This document shows positions 52,409-61,097 of a stretch of DNA of 64,000 nt, in pieces. Under the pieces are notes generated by a model that worked only from the letters and a program-made list of their open reading frames with translations, did no database searches and was not told the DNA's origin. The DNA is taken from contig DAINRQ010000007.1 of assembly GCA_036741775.1 (NCBI GenBank), forward strand, positions 48,173-112,172, read 5' to 3'. Made by a program: the position numbers and the translations under genes. This DNA comes from JAJKIV01 sp036741775 (GTDB taxonomy: Bacteria > Gemmatimonadota > Gemmatimonadetes > Gemmatimonadales > Gemmatimonadaceae). The first letter of the stretch is position 1. Each line of letters starts with the position of its first letter.

Positions 52409-53125
52409 ATGAGCCGTCCCAACCGGTCGCGCTTCGGCACGCTGCTACTGGTTCTGGGACTCGCCCGACCGCTGGGCGCACAGACCGTGCGCCCAGCGGT
52501 CGTCGAATTTCCGGGGCAGGCACGCGGCAAGTTCGAACTGGTCAACGAGACCTTGTTCCCCATGACCGTCGTGCTGGAGCCACGCGGGTTTCGCGTCGAA
52601 CCGTCCGGTGACCTGATCGAGGAGCCGCTCGATACGACGCGCGTGCAGGTAAAGATCTCCGCGATGAGCTTTCGCATCCCACCGCGGGAGGCGTACACGA
52701 TCTTCTACGAAGCGACAGCAACGTCTTTCCCTGCCTGGTTCCTCATCAGCAGCACCCTAACGGGTGCGAGGACGCAGGCTGGATTGAACGTGCGGATCGA
52801 GCTGCCACACGTCGTGTACATGTTGCAGTCGCAGCCGCTTCGGAAGGCCGAGGTTGCGGTTCGCGCGTTCGAGTTCGACTCATCGACCAAGCGCGTCCGC
52901 GTCGAGCTCGAGAACACCGGCGCCTCACTCGGGCGCGTGTTGAGCAGCGAAGTGAGCACCGCGGGTGGCAAGCCAGTTCCCGGTGGCGCGTTTCCGCTGT
53001 TCCCGCATAGCCGCCGCGCGGTCGAGATTCCGTGGAGCGATTCGGGCACTCCCGAGAAAGTCGTGTTGCGCTTCGCGAACTTCACGCTCGAGGAGCGGCG
53101 CCCGACAATCGACTCGTCGCCCTGA
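52409..53125 (+). CDS. PapD-like periplasmic chaperone
   Basis: A 238-residue exported protein. The signal peptide ends LARPLGAQ. Two immunoglobulin-like domains are visible. The first has GKFELVNETLFPMTVVLEPRGFRVEPSG, then MSFRIPPREAYTIFYEATATSFPAWFLI, the place of the G1 donor strand and its P-P-x-x-x-x-x-v/i motif. The second starts near AEVAVRAFEFDSSTKRVRVELENTGASLGRVL. The layout and position between two subunit genes fit a chaperone of the archaic (Csu/sigma-fimbria-like) chaperone-usher type. It begins one base after the subunit A stop codon. Confidence 0.75.
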   Translation: MSRPNRSRFGTLLLVLGLARPLGAQTVRPAVVEFPGQARGKFELVNETLFPMTVVLEPRGFRVEPSGDLIEEPLDTTRVQVKISAMSFRIPPREAYTIFYEATATSFPAWFLISSTLTGARTQAGLNVRIELPHVVYMLQSQPLRKAEVAVRAFEFDSSTKRVRVELENTGASLGRVLSSEVSTAGGKPVPGGAFPLFPHSRRAVEIPWSDSGTPEKVVLRFANFTLEERRPTIDSSP

Positions 53126-53172
53126 CAGCGGTCACGCTGCGGGCTCGCTGCTTCCGATTCTCTCGCCGCGTC

Positions 53173-53751
53173 ATGTCGTCTGCGCGATGGTGCCTGCTCG
53201 AGCTGGCCAGCCTGGTGCTCTTCGCCAGCGCGGCAAGGGCGCAGCCCGCAGTGCAGTCGGTCGTCAGCGCCGTGCCTGGCAGCCCGGCCATCGCAACCTC
53301 GATCTCCGTGGCGGTCAATGCCGGAGCCGTACAGTCACTCGGCAACGTCGCAGACAACGTCGTGAACGACTTCCCGACACCGGTGACCATCACCCTCACC
53401 TGGGAGCTGCACCCGTCGACGGCCCACGTGCGCGTGATCGGGTACTTCGCGAATCCCGCGTCGGCGATGGCGAGCGGGCCGGTTGGAATTCCCTCCAGCT
53501 GGATCAAGGGGCGCGTCCTCACCGCAGACGTAACGGGGGCTCCAACGACGTTCACGCCGTTCACTCAGAACGCGATCGACGGAGTCGGATCGGCCGGCGG
53601 CAGCCTATCGCTCATGACGCAGTCGATCCTGGGATACAGCAAGACCGGGTCGCGAACGATCGATCTCGAACTCCAGCTCGATCTCGTCGGGCGGGTGCTG
53701 ACGCCCGGGAACTACACTGGGACTCTGAACATCCGAGCGGTCACGCAGTGA
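53173..53751 (+). CDS. Secreted subunit B, paralogue of subunit A
   Basis: A 192-residue exported protein with signal peptide ending ASAARAQ. It shares with subunit A the stretches NVVNDFP versus NAVNNFP, GGSLSLMTQSI versus GGSLTLFSETI, SRTIDLELQLDL, and the end NYTGTLNIRAVTQ versus TYTGTLNLRAVTQ. No cysteine appears in the mature chain. Equal length and a conserved C-terminal strand suggest two subunits of one polymer, perhaps major and tip. It lies 47 bp after the chaperone gene. Confidence 0.78.
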   Translation: MSSARWCLLELASLVLFASAARAQPAVQSVVSAVPGSPAIATSISVAVNAGAVQSLGNVADNVVNDFPTPVTITLTWELHPSTAHVRVIGYFANPASAMASGPVGIPSSWIKGRVLTADVTGAPTTFTPFTQNAIDGVGSAGGSLSLMTQSILGYSKTGSRTIDLELQLDLVGRVLTPGNYTGTLNIRAVTQ

Positions 53752-53752
53752 G

Positions 53753-55444
53753 ATGAGCACCGCGCGATACACACCGCCTCGACGATGGCGCTGCCTCAAG
53801 GCAATCAGCCTCGCGGTGCTCATCGGCGCGCCGGCCACTGCATCCGCACAGGTCTTCGAGCTGCAAACGGGCGGCTCCTCGCTCCACCAGGGGTACGGCG
53901 GGGCGCTCAACGTGTGGGGGGACCGATTCGAAGGGAATGTCGGCGTCGGCTACCTCGACGGCGTCCGGTTCAGCGTTTTTCTCAAGCGGCTCGTCGGGAA
54001 GGACACCCTGCGGCTCGGCAACGACGCGATTCCGGTCCGCTTCGTGACTGACGTCTTCGGCAGCTCACACGGCATCCTCGCGCAGGGAGCGGGCATTCGA
54101 CGCGGTACGAAACGCTCGCAGCTCTACGCGTTCGTCGGGGCAAGTGCGAACGCCACCCCGGCGCCGTTCGTCAACGCGCTCCGACACGACCAGGTCGTCG
54201 GCGTCGTGCAAGGTGAGCGACAGCTCTCGCCCGCGGTCAGGACGACGACGCATGCACTCTTCTCTTCGCGGCAGACGATCCTCCAGGGCATCGCGTGGAC
54301 GCTGCCGAACGGCCTCGAGCTCGGGTCTACCGGAGGCGTTGGTGGCAACCAGCCGTACGCATCGGCGAGTCTGGCGGTGAAGCGCGAGGCCATCGACATG
54401 CGTGCGTCCTTTGTCGGAATGGGAGATCGATTTCGACGAACGGGCGTCCCGACGACCATCCAGAGCGAAGCCGATCGCGAGAACGTGCTCATCACGCTCA
54501 GGCCGAAGCCTGGGTTCTCGTTGGGCATCGGACGCCAGCATTTCCGGCAGGACTCGACGCTCCCTGGCGTTCCGGATCGCGCGACGTTGAACCAGGTGTT
54601 CGGCTCGGCGCGCCTGCTCGGCGCGAACATGTCGGCCGGCGCGTTCGATTCGCGGACGCCGGGCACTCGGAATCTCAGCTCGTACGTGAGTGTGTCGCGC
54701 GATCTGACGCGCTGGCTGCAGGCCGACGTGTACGTGCTGCAGGTCTGGTCACCGGCGCCCACGCGCTCGACGACGCCGGTGGTGCGCCTGCGCGAGTTCG
54801 TCACGCCACAGCTCTCATTACTCCAAGTGCTGACGCGCGCAAACGACCGCACATCGGTTTCCTTCGGCGGCGCGTTCGCGTCGGGGCTGACCTCGCTCGG
54901 GCTCGACTATCAGGTAGTCCATACGCCGTACCGGCCGACTCAGCCATTCGTACAGACGATGGCTCTCACGGTTCGCCTGCCGCTCGGCGACTATCGCGTG
55001 AACGCATCGAGTTTCGTGGCACCCGACGGCCAGGTGAACTACGCGGGCTCCGCGAGCACCTTCTTCTACGCGGGCGACGTGCTGACGGGCGCAACGAAGC
55101 CGGTGGAAATCCGGTTCGAGCGGTTCATCGTCGAGGGCACCGTCGTAGACGACGCGGGCGCTCCGGTCGAGGGGGCCGCGATTGCGATCGGCGAGACGAC
55201 CGTATTCACCGACTCGCGCGGCCGTTTCTTCGTCCGGCTGCCGAGTAGCCGCGCCGTGCCCGTCCGCGTTGCGCTGGAGGAGTTCATCACGGACGGGCAG
55301 TACGAGACGGTGAGCGCGCCGGCATCAGCCACGCCGACGCGTGACAGCCAGCGCGTGCCGATTCGTGTGGTCGTGCGCCGGCTTCCCCCGGAGCGCGTTC
55401 AGACATTGATGCAGCAGACGCTCGCGTCGCCGCCTAACGAATAG
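53753..55444 (+). CDS. Outer-membrane barrel with C-terminal carboxypeptidase-regulatory-like domain, possible usher-like exporter
   Basis: A 563-residue exported protein, signal peptide ending GAPATASAQ. Residues about 27-455 are made of many amphipathic strands with no transferrin-like TonB box. The C-terminal ~100 residues, IVEGTVVDDAGAPVEGAAIAIGE and FTDSRGRFFVRLP, form a CarboxypepD_reg/Ig-like domain. Ushers of the chaperone-usher pathway are longer (about 800 residues) with a plug, two C-terminal Ig-like domains and an N-terminal domain. This barrel is shorter, so it would be a divergent usher or a different pore. It starts one base after the subunit B stop codon. Confidence 0.7.
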   Translation: MSTARYTPPRRWRCLKAISLAVLIGAPATASAQVFELQTGGSSLHQGYGGALNVWGDRFEGNVGVGYLDGVRFSVFLKRLVGKDTLRLGNDAIPVRFVTDVFGSSHGILAQGAGIRRGTKRSQLYAFVGASANATPAPFVNALRHDQVVGVVQGERQLSPAVRTTTHALFSSRQTILQGIAWTLPNGLELGSTGGVGGNQPYASASLAVKREAIDMRASFVGMGDRFRRTGVPTTIQSEADRENVLITLRPKPGFSLGIGRQHFRQDSTLPGVPDRATLNQVFGSARLLGANMSAGAFDSRTPGTRNLSSYVSVSRDLTRWLQADVYVLQVWSPAPTRSTTPVVRLREFVTPQLSLLQVLTRANDRTSVSFGGAFASGLTSLGLDYQVVHTPYRPTQPFVQTMALTVRLPLGDYRVNASSFVAPDGQVNYAGSASTFFYAGDVLTGATKPVEIRFERFIVEGTVVDDAGAPVEGAAIAIGETTVFTDSRGRFFVRLPSSRAVPVRVALEEFITDGQYETVSAPASATPTRDSQRVPIRVVVRRLPPERVQTLMQQTLASPPNE

Positions 55445-55485
55445 CCTCGCATCGCGGCAGCGCGGGTGACCACGCCCGCGTACCC

Positions 55486-56046
55486 TCAGTCGCGGGCGGA
55501 TTCCTCACGGGCGGCGTCGACGCGAAGAACGGCACCGAACGTCCACGTGGCCGCCGCGTCGCCCGACGGGACGCGGACCCGGTACTCCAGCGGGACCGCG
55601 GACGTTGCGCCGACGAGGCCATCGTCGGATTCGACGAGCAACCGAATCGTCGGGAGCACTGTGGCGCGACCCACCGGCCGATCGAGCGCGATGACCCGCT
55701 CGCCCGCGACGAGACGCTCGAGATCGCCGCGGCTGTTGCGCACCCAGACCCGCGTCGAATCGCGTCGCCACGCGTCGCCGAGTGCGACCTCCACGCGTGT
55801 CGCGGGGCGCCCGCCGACGGCGATCGACGCTTCGACGTCTACCGCGTTGGTGCTCCGGCGGACGACCGCGATCGGCTCGACCGCGCCGAGCGCCGTCGCC
55901 GATTCATCGCGCGGCGGCACGACGACCGTGAGCGACACCGACGCCGGTCGCGCGCTTGGCATCTGCGCACCGGCCACGGCGGGCGTCGGCAAGACAAGAG
56001 CAGCGACGAGCAGCGGCGCGACGGCGCCTCCGGCGATGGGCCTCAT
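55486..56046 (-). CDS. Exported beta-rich protein of unknown function
   Basis: A 186-residue exported protein read leftward from ATG 56046, signal peptide ending PTPAVAGAQ. The mature part is rich in Val, Arg and Thr strands (VSLTVVVPPRDES, DVEASIAVGGRPATRVEVALGD, VPLEYRVRVPSGDAAATWTFGAVLRVDAA). It lies convergent to the four-gene surface operon, 41 bp away, and could be an accessory subunit of it. No family recognised. Confidence 0.65.
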   Translation of the reverse strand: MRPIAGGAVAPLLVAALVLPTPAVAGAQMPSARPASVSLTVVVPPRDESATALGAVEPIAVVRRSTNAVDVEASIAVGGRPATRVEVALGDAWRRDSTRVWVRNSRGDLERLVAGERVIALDRPVGRATVLPTIRLLVESDDGLVGATSAVPLEYRVRVPSGDAAATWTFGAVLRVDAAREESARD

Positions 56047-56581
56047 GGTTCCTCGTATCGGCAGAGCGAGCGTCAAAGTTGAGTCGCATCCCGCCGGTGA
56101 GCGAGCCCGATCACGGCCCGAAAGATGACGAGGGCGCACGATCGAAGCGAGAACCGGTGTGCGATCCGCGTTCCGGCCGCCTCGCCGCGAGAACCAGGAT
56201 GTTGCGGAGAGGTATGGGTTGCAGCCGCCGCATGCCCTAACGAAGGTCCGCGTCGATGGAATCGTGTGCGCGCACGCGAACCAACGCGTTCGCGGCTCGG
56301 GGCGTTCGCGCAACGCAATGATGACCACATCGCGCCCGCGTATTGCAAGATTGCGAACAATCGCCAACTTTCTTCTTGGCTTGGACACGTGTACGACGCA
56401 GTGTCTCAGGCGAGTGGAGAATGGCCTTATCACCGCGAACGCCATCCGGGGACGTCCGGTGAAAGGCCTCTCCCTCGCCGATCACACTCGACACGATGTC
56501 ACGGCGTCCGCGTTCCGGTCGCACGTGGAGTGATCCGTGCCCGATTCGAGGAGCGCTCGATGTTCGCGGCGACCGCGGGGC
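56047..56581. other. 535-bp intergenic region without a recognisable gene
   Basis: Several frames are open on both strands, but none has codon use or motifs like the real genes. The stretch 56330-56400 is relatively A+T-rich and includes a small hairpin GATTG-CGAA-CAATC (56349-56362). It may hold the promoter of the 56046 gene. Confidence 0.45.
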
Positions 56582-57688
56582 TCACCGCCTTGCCGCTGCC
56601 GCGTTCTCCATCACATGACCGGCGTCGCGCATTCCAACGAGTGCCGTGGTGACACCGGGAAGCGATCGCACAAACGCGATGGCACGCTGCGCATCCGTCT
56701 CGAGCGACGGGAACGCGTCGCGAAGCTCCGCCGGCAACCCTTGCGTCAGCCTCTCTTGCATGAGCGTGGCACTCGCGACGACCGATATACCCAGCTCCTC
56801 GGCCGCTTGAAGCAGAGGGACCACGCGTCGGCCGCCGAGCCGCTGCGTGGGGACTCTCACCGCCTCGGACATGGCGAGGTTCACGGGCAGCTGAACGACT
56901 CGGAAATGATGGTTGTCGCCGCCGACGTCTCGGGCGATTCCGATCAGCTCACCGAGGTCGAGATGACCTCGCGTATCCGGTGGCGTGCGGAACCCGTTCC
57001 ATGTCGCGCACCCGTAACACCCGATGTCACCGCTCTCGACGCGCTCCTCGAGAAGCGTGAATGCTCGACGCATGATCGTGCGAAAGCGCGCGGGTTGTAC
57101 CGAGTCGAGTTGCTGCTCCGGGTTGTGGAGGTAGTAAACGTCGACTGTTCGCACACCCAGGTTCGCTTGGCTCCGTTGGATCTGATGCGCGAGGAACGAC
57201 GGGGCGAGCGAGTGGCCTCCACCCACGAGGTCGTCGGCGCCGATGATGCCGGGGTCGAGAAAAGTCTCCTGGACGTATGCGAGGTACTCTTCTCGGGTGG
57301 AAGGAGGTGATCCCTCCAAGGGCACGTAACCGCCTTTCGTGCAGACGATGACCTCGTCACGGCTGATCTCGGACGCCGCTATCGCTTCGTGGAGAGCAAC
57401 ACCCACGGCCCGTTCGGACCGCTGACACCGATAGTTGATCGCCGAATCGATGACGTTGACGCCCTGGCCGAGCGCCGACCGAATCGCGGCGGAATACCTC
57501 GTGTCGTCTGAGTCGTCACATTCTCCGAGGTAGGTGCCGATCCCGAGGGACGACGCGGTGAGCGAGCCAGCCAGAGGCCGGTAGAAGTCTTCGGCGAGCC
57601 GTGCGGAAAACCGGTCGCGATATCGCCTGGTTCCGGCTTGTGTGGCACGGTGTATTCCGTGGGTTGGCGGGGTGCCGCGCTTGGTCAT
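56582..57688 (-). CDS. Aldo/keto reductase
   Basis: A 368-residue NAD(P)-dependent reductase with a TIM-barrel. It has LGIGTYLGECDDSDDTRYSAAIRSALGQGVNVIDSAINYR, with the catalytic Asp-Tyr pair in VIDSAINYRCQRSERAVG, the lysine in VIVCTKGGYVP, the histidine region DVYYLHNPEQQL, and the cofactor-binding C-terminus ITALVGMRDAGHV-type TTALVGMRDAGHV. The family is broad, so substrate is unknown. Starts at ATG 57688 or 57781 are possible; the shorter is preferred because the longer adds a poor Pro/Ser stretch. It is divergent from the desaturase gene. Confidence 0.9.
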   Translation of the reverse strand: MTKRGTPPTHGIHRATQAGTRRYRDRFSARLAEDFYRPLAGSLTASSLGIGTYLGECDDSDDTRYSAAIRSALGQGVNVIDSAINYRCQRSERAVGVALHEAIAASEISRDEVIVCTKGGYVPLEGSPPSTREEYLAYVQETFLDPGIIGADDLVGGGHSLAPSFLAHQIQRSQANLGVRTVDVYYLHNPEQQLDSVQPARFRTIMRRAFTLLEERVESGDIGCYGCATWNGFRTPPDTRGHLDLGELIGIARDVGGDNHHFRVVQLPVNLAMSEAVRVPTQRLGGRRVVPLLQAAEELGISVVASATLMQERLTQGLPAELRDAFPSLETDAQRAIAFVRSLPGVTTALVGMRDAGHVMENAAAARR

Positions 57689-57879
57689 GGCCGGTGACGC
57701 TATGCCGGCAGGTGGTTCGGAGCAAGGTCTTTCCGCCGGGCGCGGAAGTCGCTTGGCAAGCGCGGAAGGGGATGTGTACATTGTGGGCTCATCTGCCCGG
57801 CGGCGTGGTCCGAGCCGGGCCGCTTCGTCGGTGCCTCAGGCGACGGCGCAGGTCGACACCAGGAAGGGAGAACGACGCG

Positions 57880-58641
57880 ATGCCAGATTTCGGGAGTTGG
57901 GGAACGGCGTGGTGGAAGCCGCTCGTGTTCATCATTGTCGCCGGTCACATCACGAACGTCTGCGTGACGCTTTTTCTCCATCGGTCTCAGACGCACCGGA
58001 GTGTCAAGCTCCATTACCTCGCGGCGTTACCGATGCGCCTATGGCTCTGGCTATCGACAGCGATCGTCACGAAGGAATGGGTGGCCTGCCATCGAAAGCA
58101 CCACGCGTTCGCGGACCGGGAGGGAGATCCGCACAGCCCACTGCTCGAGGGGCTTCGCAATATCGTGCTGAAGGGTGCGTTCTATTATAGGAAAGCCGTG
58201 CGTCAGCCTGGCGTGCTCGAGAAGTACGGGAAGGGAACCCCGAACGACTGGATCGAGCGCGCGCTGCTCACCCCGCTGAACTGGCTCGGGATCGTGGTCA
58301 TGCTGGCGGTGGATCTCTACCTGTTCGGGTTCTTCGTCGGTCCCATCGTGTGGGGCGTGCAGATGATCTGGATCCCGTTCTGGGCCGCCGGGATCATCAA
58401 CGGCGTCGGCCACGCGCTCGGTTACCGGAACTTCGAGGTAAAGGACGAGAGCAGGAACATCGCGCCGATCGCGATTTGGCTCGGTGGCGAAGAACTGCAC
58501 AACAACCACCATGCCGATCCGCACTCCGCGACCTTCAAGGCGAAGTGGTACGAGTTCGACGTCGGCTGGTTCTACATCCGACTCCTGTCGCTGATCGGGT
58601 TGGCGAAGGTTCAGTACGCGCGCGGCATGACGCGCGGATAG
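57880..58641 (+). CDS. Membrane fatty acid desaturase (acyl-CoA desaturase type)
   Basis: A 253-residue di-iron desaturase with the three histidine boxes HRSQTHRS (about 34-41), HRKHH (about 71-75) and EELHNNHH near 203-210. Four hydrophobic segments frame them. GLGY/GHALGYRNFEVKDESRNI is typical of delta-9 acyl-lipid or acyl-CoA enzymes. AGGAAGGGAG lies upstream of ATG 57880. It should desaturate membrane fatty acids and adjust fluidity. It is shorter than many family members (about 300), probably at the N-terminus. Confidence 0.92.
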   Translation: MPDFGSWGTAWWKPLVFIIVAGHITNVCVTLFLHRSQTHRSVKLHYLAALPMRLWLWLSTAIVTKEWVACHRKHHAFADREGDPHSPLLEGLRNIVLKGAFYYRKAVRQPGVLEKYGKGTPNDWIERALLTPLNWLGIVVMLAVDLYLFGFFVGPIVWGVQMIWIPFWAAGIINGVGHALGYRNFEVKDESRNIAPIAIWLGGEELHNNHHADPHSATFKAKWYEFDVGWFYIRLLSLIGLAKVQYARGMTRG

Positions 58642-58649
58642 TGATCGAG

Positions 58650-58677
58650 CGTTCGCGGCCCAGCTGGGCCGCGAACG
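58650..58677. repeat. 28-nt perfect palindrome downstream of the desaturase gene
   Basis: CGTTCGCGGCCCAG and its exact complement meet without a loop. It starts 8 nt after the desaturase stop codon and may act as a terminator stem, but no T tract follows. Confidence 0.6.
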
Positions 58678-58682
58678 AGCTT

Positions 58683-58752
58683 GTCCCGTAGCTGTGCCGG
58701 GCGACTTCTCACCGTTGGGTGTAGGTCGCCCGGCACAGTACGTTTCGGGACA
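58683..58752. ncRNA. Long structured intergenic element of unknown role
   Basis: A 14-bp stem (CTGTGCCGGGCGAC at 58692-58705 with 58725-58738) is enclosed by outer pairing TGTCCCG/CGGGACA and contains a small CACC/GGTG stem in its loop. The whole can fold into one long hairpin of about 70 nt between the desaturase and YggX-like genes. It might be a terminator/processing element or a leader for the next operon. No known riboswitch is recognised. Confidence 0.4.
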
Positions 58753-58812
58753 TTCATCACGACCCGTGACGAGCGCCGTCCACCCGCAGGTCCGGGTCCA
58801 GTCCCGTAGAGT

Positions 58813-59091
58813 ATGCCTGATGTGACTTGCTCGCGATGCGGTCAGACCCGCGCGGGGTTCGATCGGCCCCCCTTTCCAGGGAAGATCGGCGCCCGTGTGG
58901 TCGAGGAGATCTGCCAGCAGTGCTGGGGCGATTGGCTCAAGCAGCAGACGATGCTGATCAATCATTACGGGCTCAACGTCATGGATCCCCAAGCACGCGC
59001 CTTCCTCACGAACAACATGACCGCCTTCCTCTTCAAGAGTGGTGTCGGCGAGGATGTCGACACGACGAAGAAGGGAACGATTCAGTGGTAG
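58813..59091 (+). CDS. YggX-family iron(II)-trafficking protein with zinc-ribbon N-terminus
   Basis: A 92-residue protein. The core matches YggX: FPGKIGARVVEEICQQCWGDWLKQQTMLINHYGLNVMDPQARAFL and a C-terminal FLFKSG. The family protects iron-sulfur clusters in oxidative stress. This version starts TCSRCGQ and has CQQCW in place of the usual EISKEAW, giving two CxxC pairs (C6/C9 and C34/C37) that can hold zinc or iron. Its stop codon overlaps the GTG start of the GH3 gene. Confidence 0.85.
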   Translation: MPDVTCSRCGQTRAGFDRPPFPGKIGARVVEEICQQCWGDWLKQQTMLINHYGLNVMDPQARAFLTNNMTAFLFKSGVGEDVDTTKKGTIQW

Positions 59092-60905
59092 CAGCCTCGC
59101 CCCGGTCGATACGTCGGCTGTTCGCAGTCGCGGCGGCCGCTTTGGCTACTGCGTGTGCTTCCCCTGCTGGCCGGTCAGGGACGATCGAACGACCTTCCCC
59201 TGGCGGGGAGTCGAACGCGTGGGTCGACTCCGTCATCGCCGGTATGTCACTGCGCCAGAAGGTGGCCCAGATGGTGTGGCCCTTCATGCTCGGCGACTAC
59301 GCACCGACTACCGCGCCAGCATGGCGTGAGCTCGAGCGCCTCGCCAGAGACGAGGAGGTCGGCGGGTTCATCGTCTCCGTTGGCTCACCGCTCGACATCG
59401 CGACGAAGCTGAACGCGCTGCAGCGATTGTCGCGCGTTCCGCTCATCTTCAGCGCCGACTTCGAGACCGGGGCAGGATTCCGCGTGCGAGGCGGTTACTT
59501 CGTCCCGAACGCGATTGACCTCGGTGGCGCGACGGTGTTTCCACTCCAGATGGCGCTTGGCGCCGCACGCGACTCGACGCTCGCGTATGAAGTTGGACGG
59601 GTGACCGCGGTCGAGGGGCGTGCGCTCGGCGTGCATGTGAGTTTCGGTCCGGTGCTCGACGTCAATAACAACCCGGCGAACCCCGTTATTGGCGCTCGTT
59701 CGTTCAGCGAGGAGCCTCGGATCACGGCGCAGCTTGGGGCATCGCTCGTGCGCGGTGTGCAGGAACACGGGATGCTCGCGACGGCGAAGCACTTTCCCGG
59801 GCATGGCGATACCGAAACGAATTCCCATCTCTCACTCTCCACCGTAACGGCGAGCCGAGCTCGGCTCGACTCCGTTGAGCTCGTGCCGTTCCGTGCGGCG
59901 ATCGCGGCTGGGGTCGGCGCGATCATGACGTATCACGGGATCTTGCCGGCGCTCGACGACAGCGGCGTCCCTGCCACGCTGTCATCGCGAGTCCTCACCG
60001 GACTGCTTCGCGATTCGCTGTCGTACGACGGTGTAGTGATCACGGACGCCATGGACATGATCGGAGTGCTGCGCCAGTTCGGTGCTCCGGAAGCCGCACG
60101 CCGGGCGGTTGCTGCGGGCGCCGATGTTCTGCTCATGCCGACAGATGTGTCGGGTACGATCGACGCGGTCGTCGCGGGAGTGGCCGAGGGCCGATACGAT
60201 GAGGCGCGCATCGACGCGTCGGTGCGGCGTCTGCTCGAGCTCAAGCGGTCGTTCGGGTTGCATCGCTCCCGCCTGGTGAACCTCGATTCGGTTCGCGCGA
60301 CTGTGGGCGACACGGCCCACGTCGCCGTCGCGCGTCGCGTGGCGGAGCGCGGCATCGTGCTCGTGAAGGACTCGTTGCGATCGGTGCCGCTGCCGACGAA
60401 TCGCGCGACTCGTCTCCTGTCCATCACGTACGCGCGGCGTGCTGATCTCGGTGCCGGCGTCGGGTTCGACGCGGAGATCCGTCGTGAATTCGATTCGGTG
60501 CGCGCGGAGTTCGTGAGCTCTGACGACGCGTCGCCGAACTTCGAGCGGCTGTTACGGTTGGCCGACTCGGCTGATGTGACGATCGTCGGTTCGTACGTGA
60601 ACATCAGCTCGACGACCGCGACTGCGGGGGCGCCGCGTGCGTTCCTGGACTTCGTGACCCGTTTGCAGGATCGGCGTCCGCGCACCGTTCTCGTCTCGTT
60701 CGGCACGCCGTACCTGCTGCAACAGGCGCCATCGGCTGCGGCATACATGATTGCGTGGGGGCCGAGTCAGGCGTCGCAGCTGGCGGCGGCGCGTGCTTTG
60801 CTGGGATCAGCGGCGATTACCGGAGTGCTCCCGATCAGCCTTCCACCGTACGCATCACTCGGAAGCGGCGAGCAACGCGCGGTTCTTCGTCGCGGCGCGC
60901 AGTGA
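59085..60905 (+). CDS. Glycoside hydrolase family 3 lipoprotein (NagZ-like)
   Basis: A 606-residue GH3 enzyme from GTG 59085, which overlaps the previous stop. The lipobox LATAC sits near residue 22 (AAAALATACASP). Domain 1 has GGFIVSVG, DFETGAGFRV, the KHFPGHGDTETNSHL signature and the nucleophile region VVITDAMDMIG. The KHFPGHGDT loop is typical of beta-N-acetylglucosaminidases of the NagZ type, which act on peptidoglycan fragments. A second domain (about 370-600) is the GH3 C-terminal fold. Lipid anchoring suggests action at the outer membrane or periplasm. Confidence 0.93.
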   Translation: MVAASPRSIRRLFAVAAAALATACASPAGRSGTIERPSPGGESNAWVDSVIAGMSLRQKVAQMVWPFMLGDYAPTTAPAWRELERLARDEEVGGFIVSVGSPLDIATKLNALQRLSRVPLIFSADFETGAGFRVRGGYFVPNAIDLGGATVFPLQMALGAARDSTLAYEVGRVTAVEGRALGVHVSFGPVLDVNNNPANPVIGARSFSEEPRITAQLGASLVRGVQEHGMLATAKHFPGHGDTETNSHLSLSTVTASRARLDSVELVPFRAAIAAGVGAIMTYHGILPALDDSGVPATLSSRVLTGLLRDSLSYDGVVITDAMDMIGVLRQFGAPEAARRAVAAGADVLLMPTDVSGTIDAVVAGVAEGRYDEARIDASVRRLLELKRSFGLHRSRLVNLDSVRATVGDTAHVAVARRVAERGIVLVKDSLRSVPLPTNRATRLLSITYARRADLGAGVGFDAEIRREFDSVRAEFVSSDDASPNFERLLRLADSADVTIVGSYVNISSTTATAGAPRAFLDFVTRLQDRRPRTVLVSFGTPYLLQQAPSAAAYMIAWGPSQASQLAAARALLGSAAITGVLPISLPPYASLGSGEQRAVLRRGAQ

Positions 60906-61067
60906 CGGCGAGGCATCGGGTGCCTGACGCGATGGGAACGTGTCACCGATCGAACGCGACTGCTCAACGAGTCGGCGTTGACGATGTCGTGTGGCGGACC
61001 TACAATAGGCGCGCGCGATGATCGTGCGGTGATGTTGGTGTCGACTCGTGACAAATTTCGCGAGGCC

Positions 61068-61097
61068 TTGACATTAGTATCTTTTCGTGACTAATTC
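61068..61097 (+). promoter_or_regulatory. Promoter and repeated sites of the NUDIX regulator gene
   Basis: TTGACA (61068-61073) and TAATTC (61092-61097) are spaced by 18 bp, so transcription would start at about ATG 61105. The sequence TCGTGACAAATTTCGCG (61047-61063) recurs nearly intact at 61085-61101, and ATTAGT (61072-61077) forms an inverted repeat with ACTAAT (61090-61095). These look like autoregulatory sites. Confidence 0.45.
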
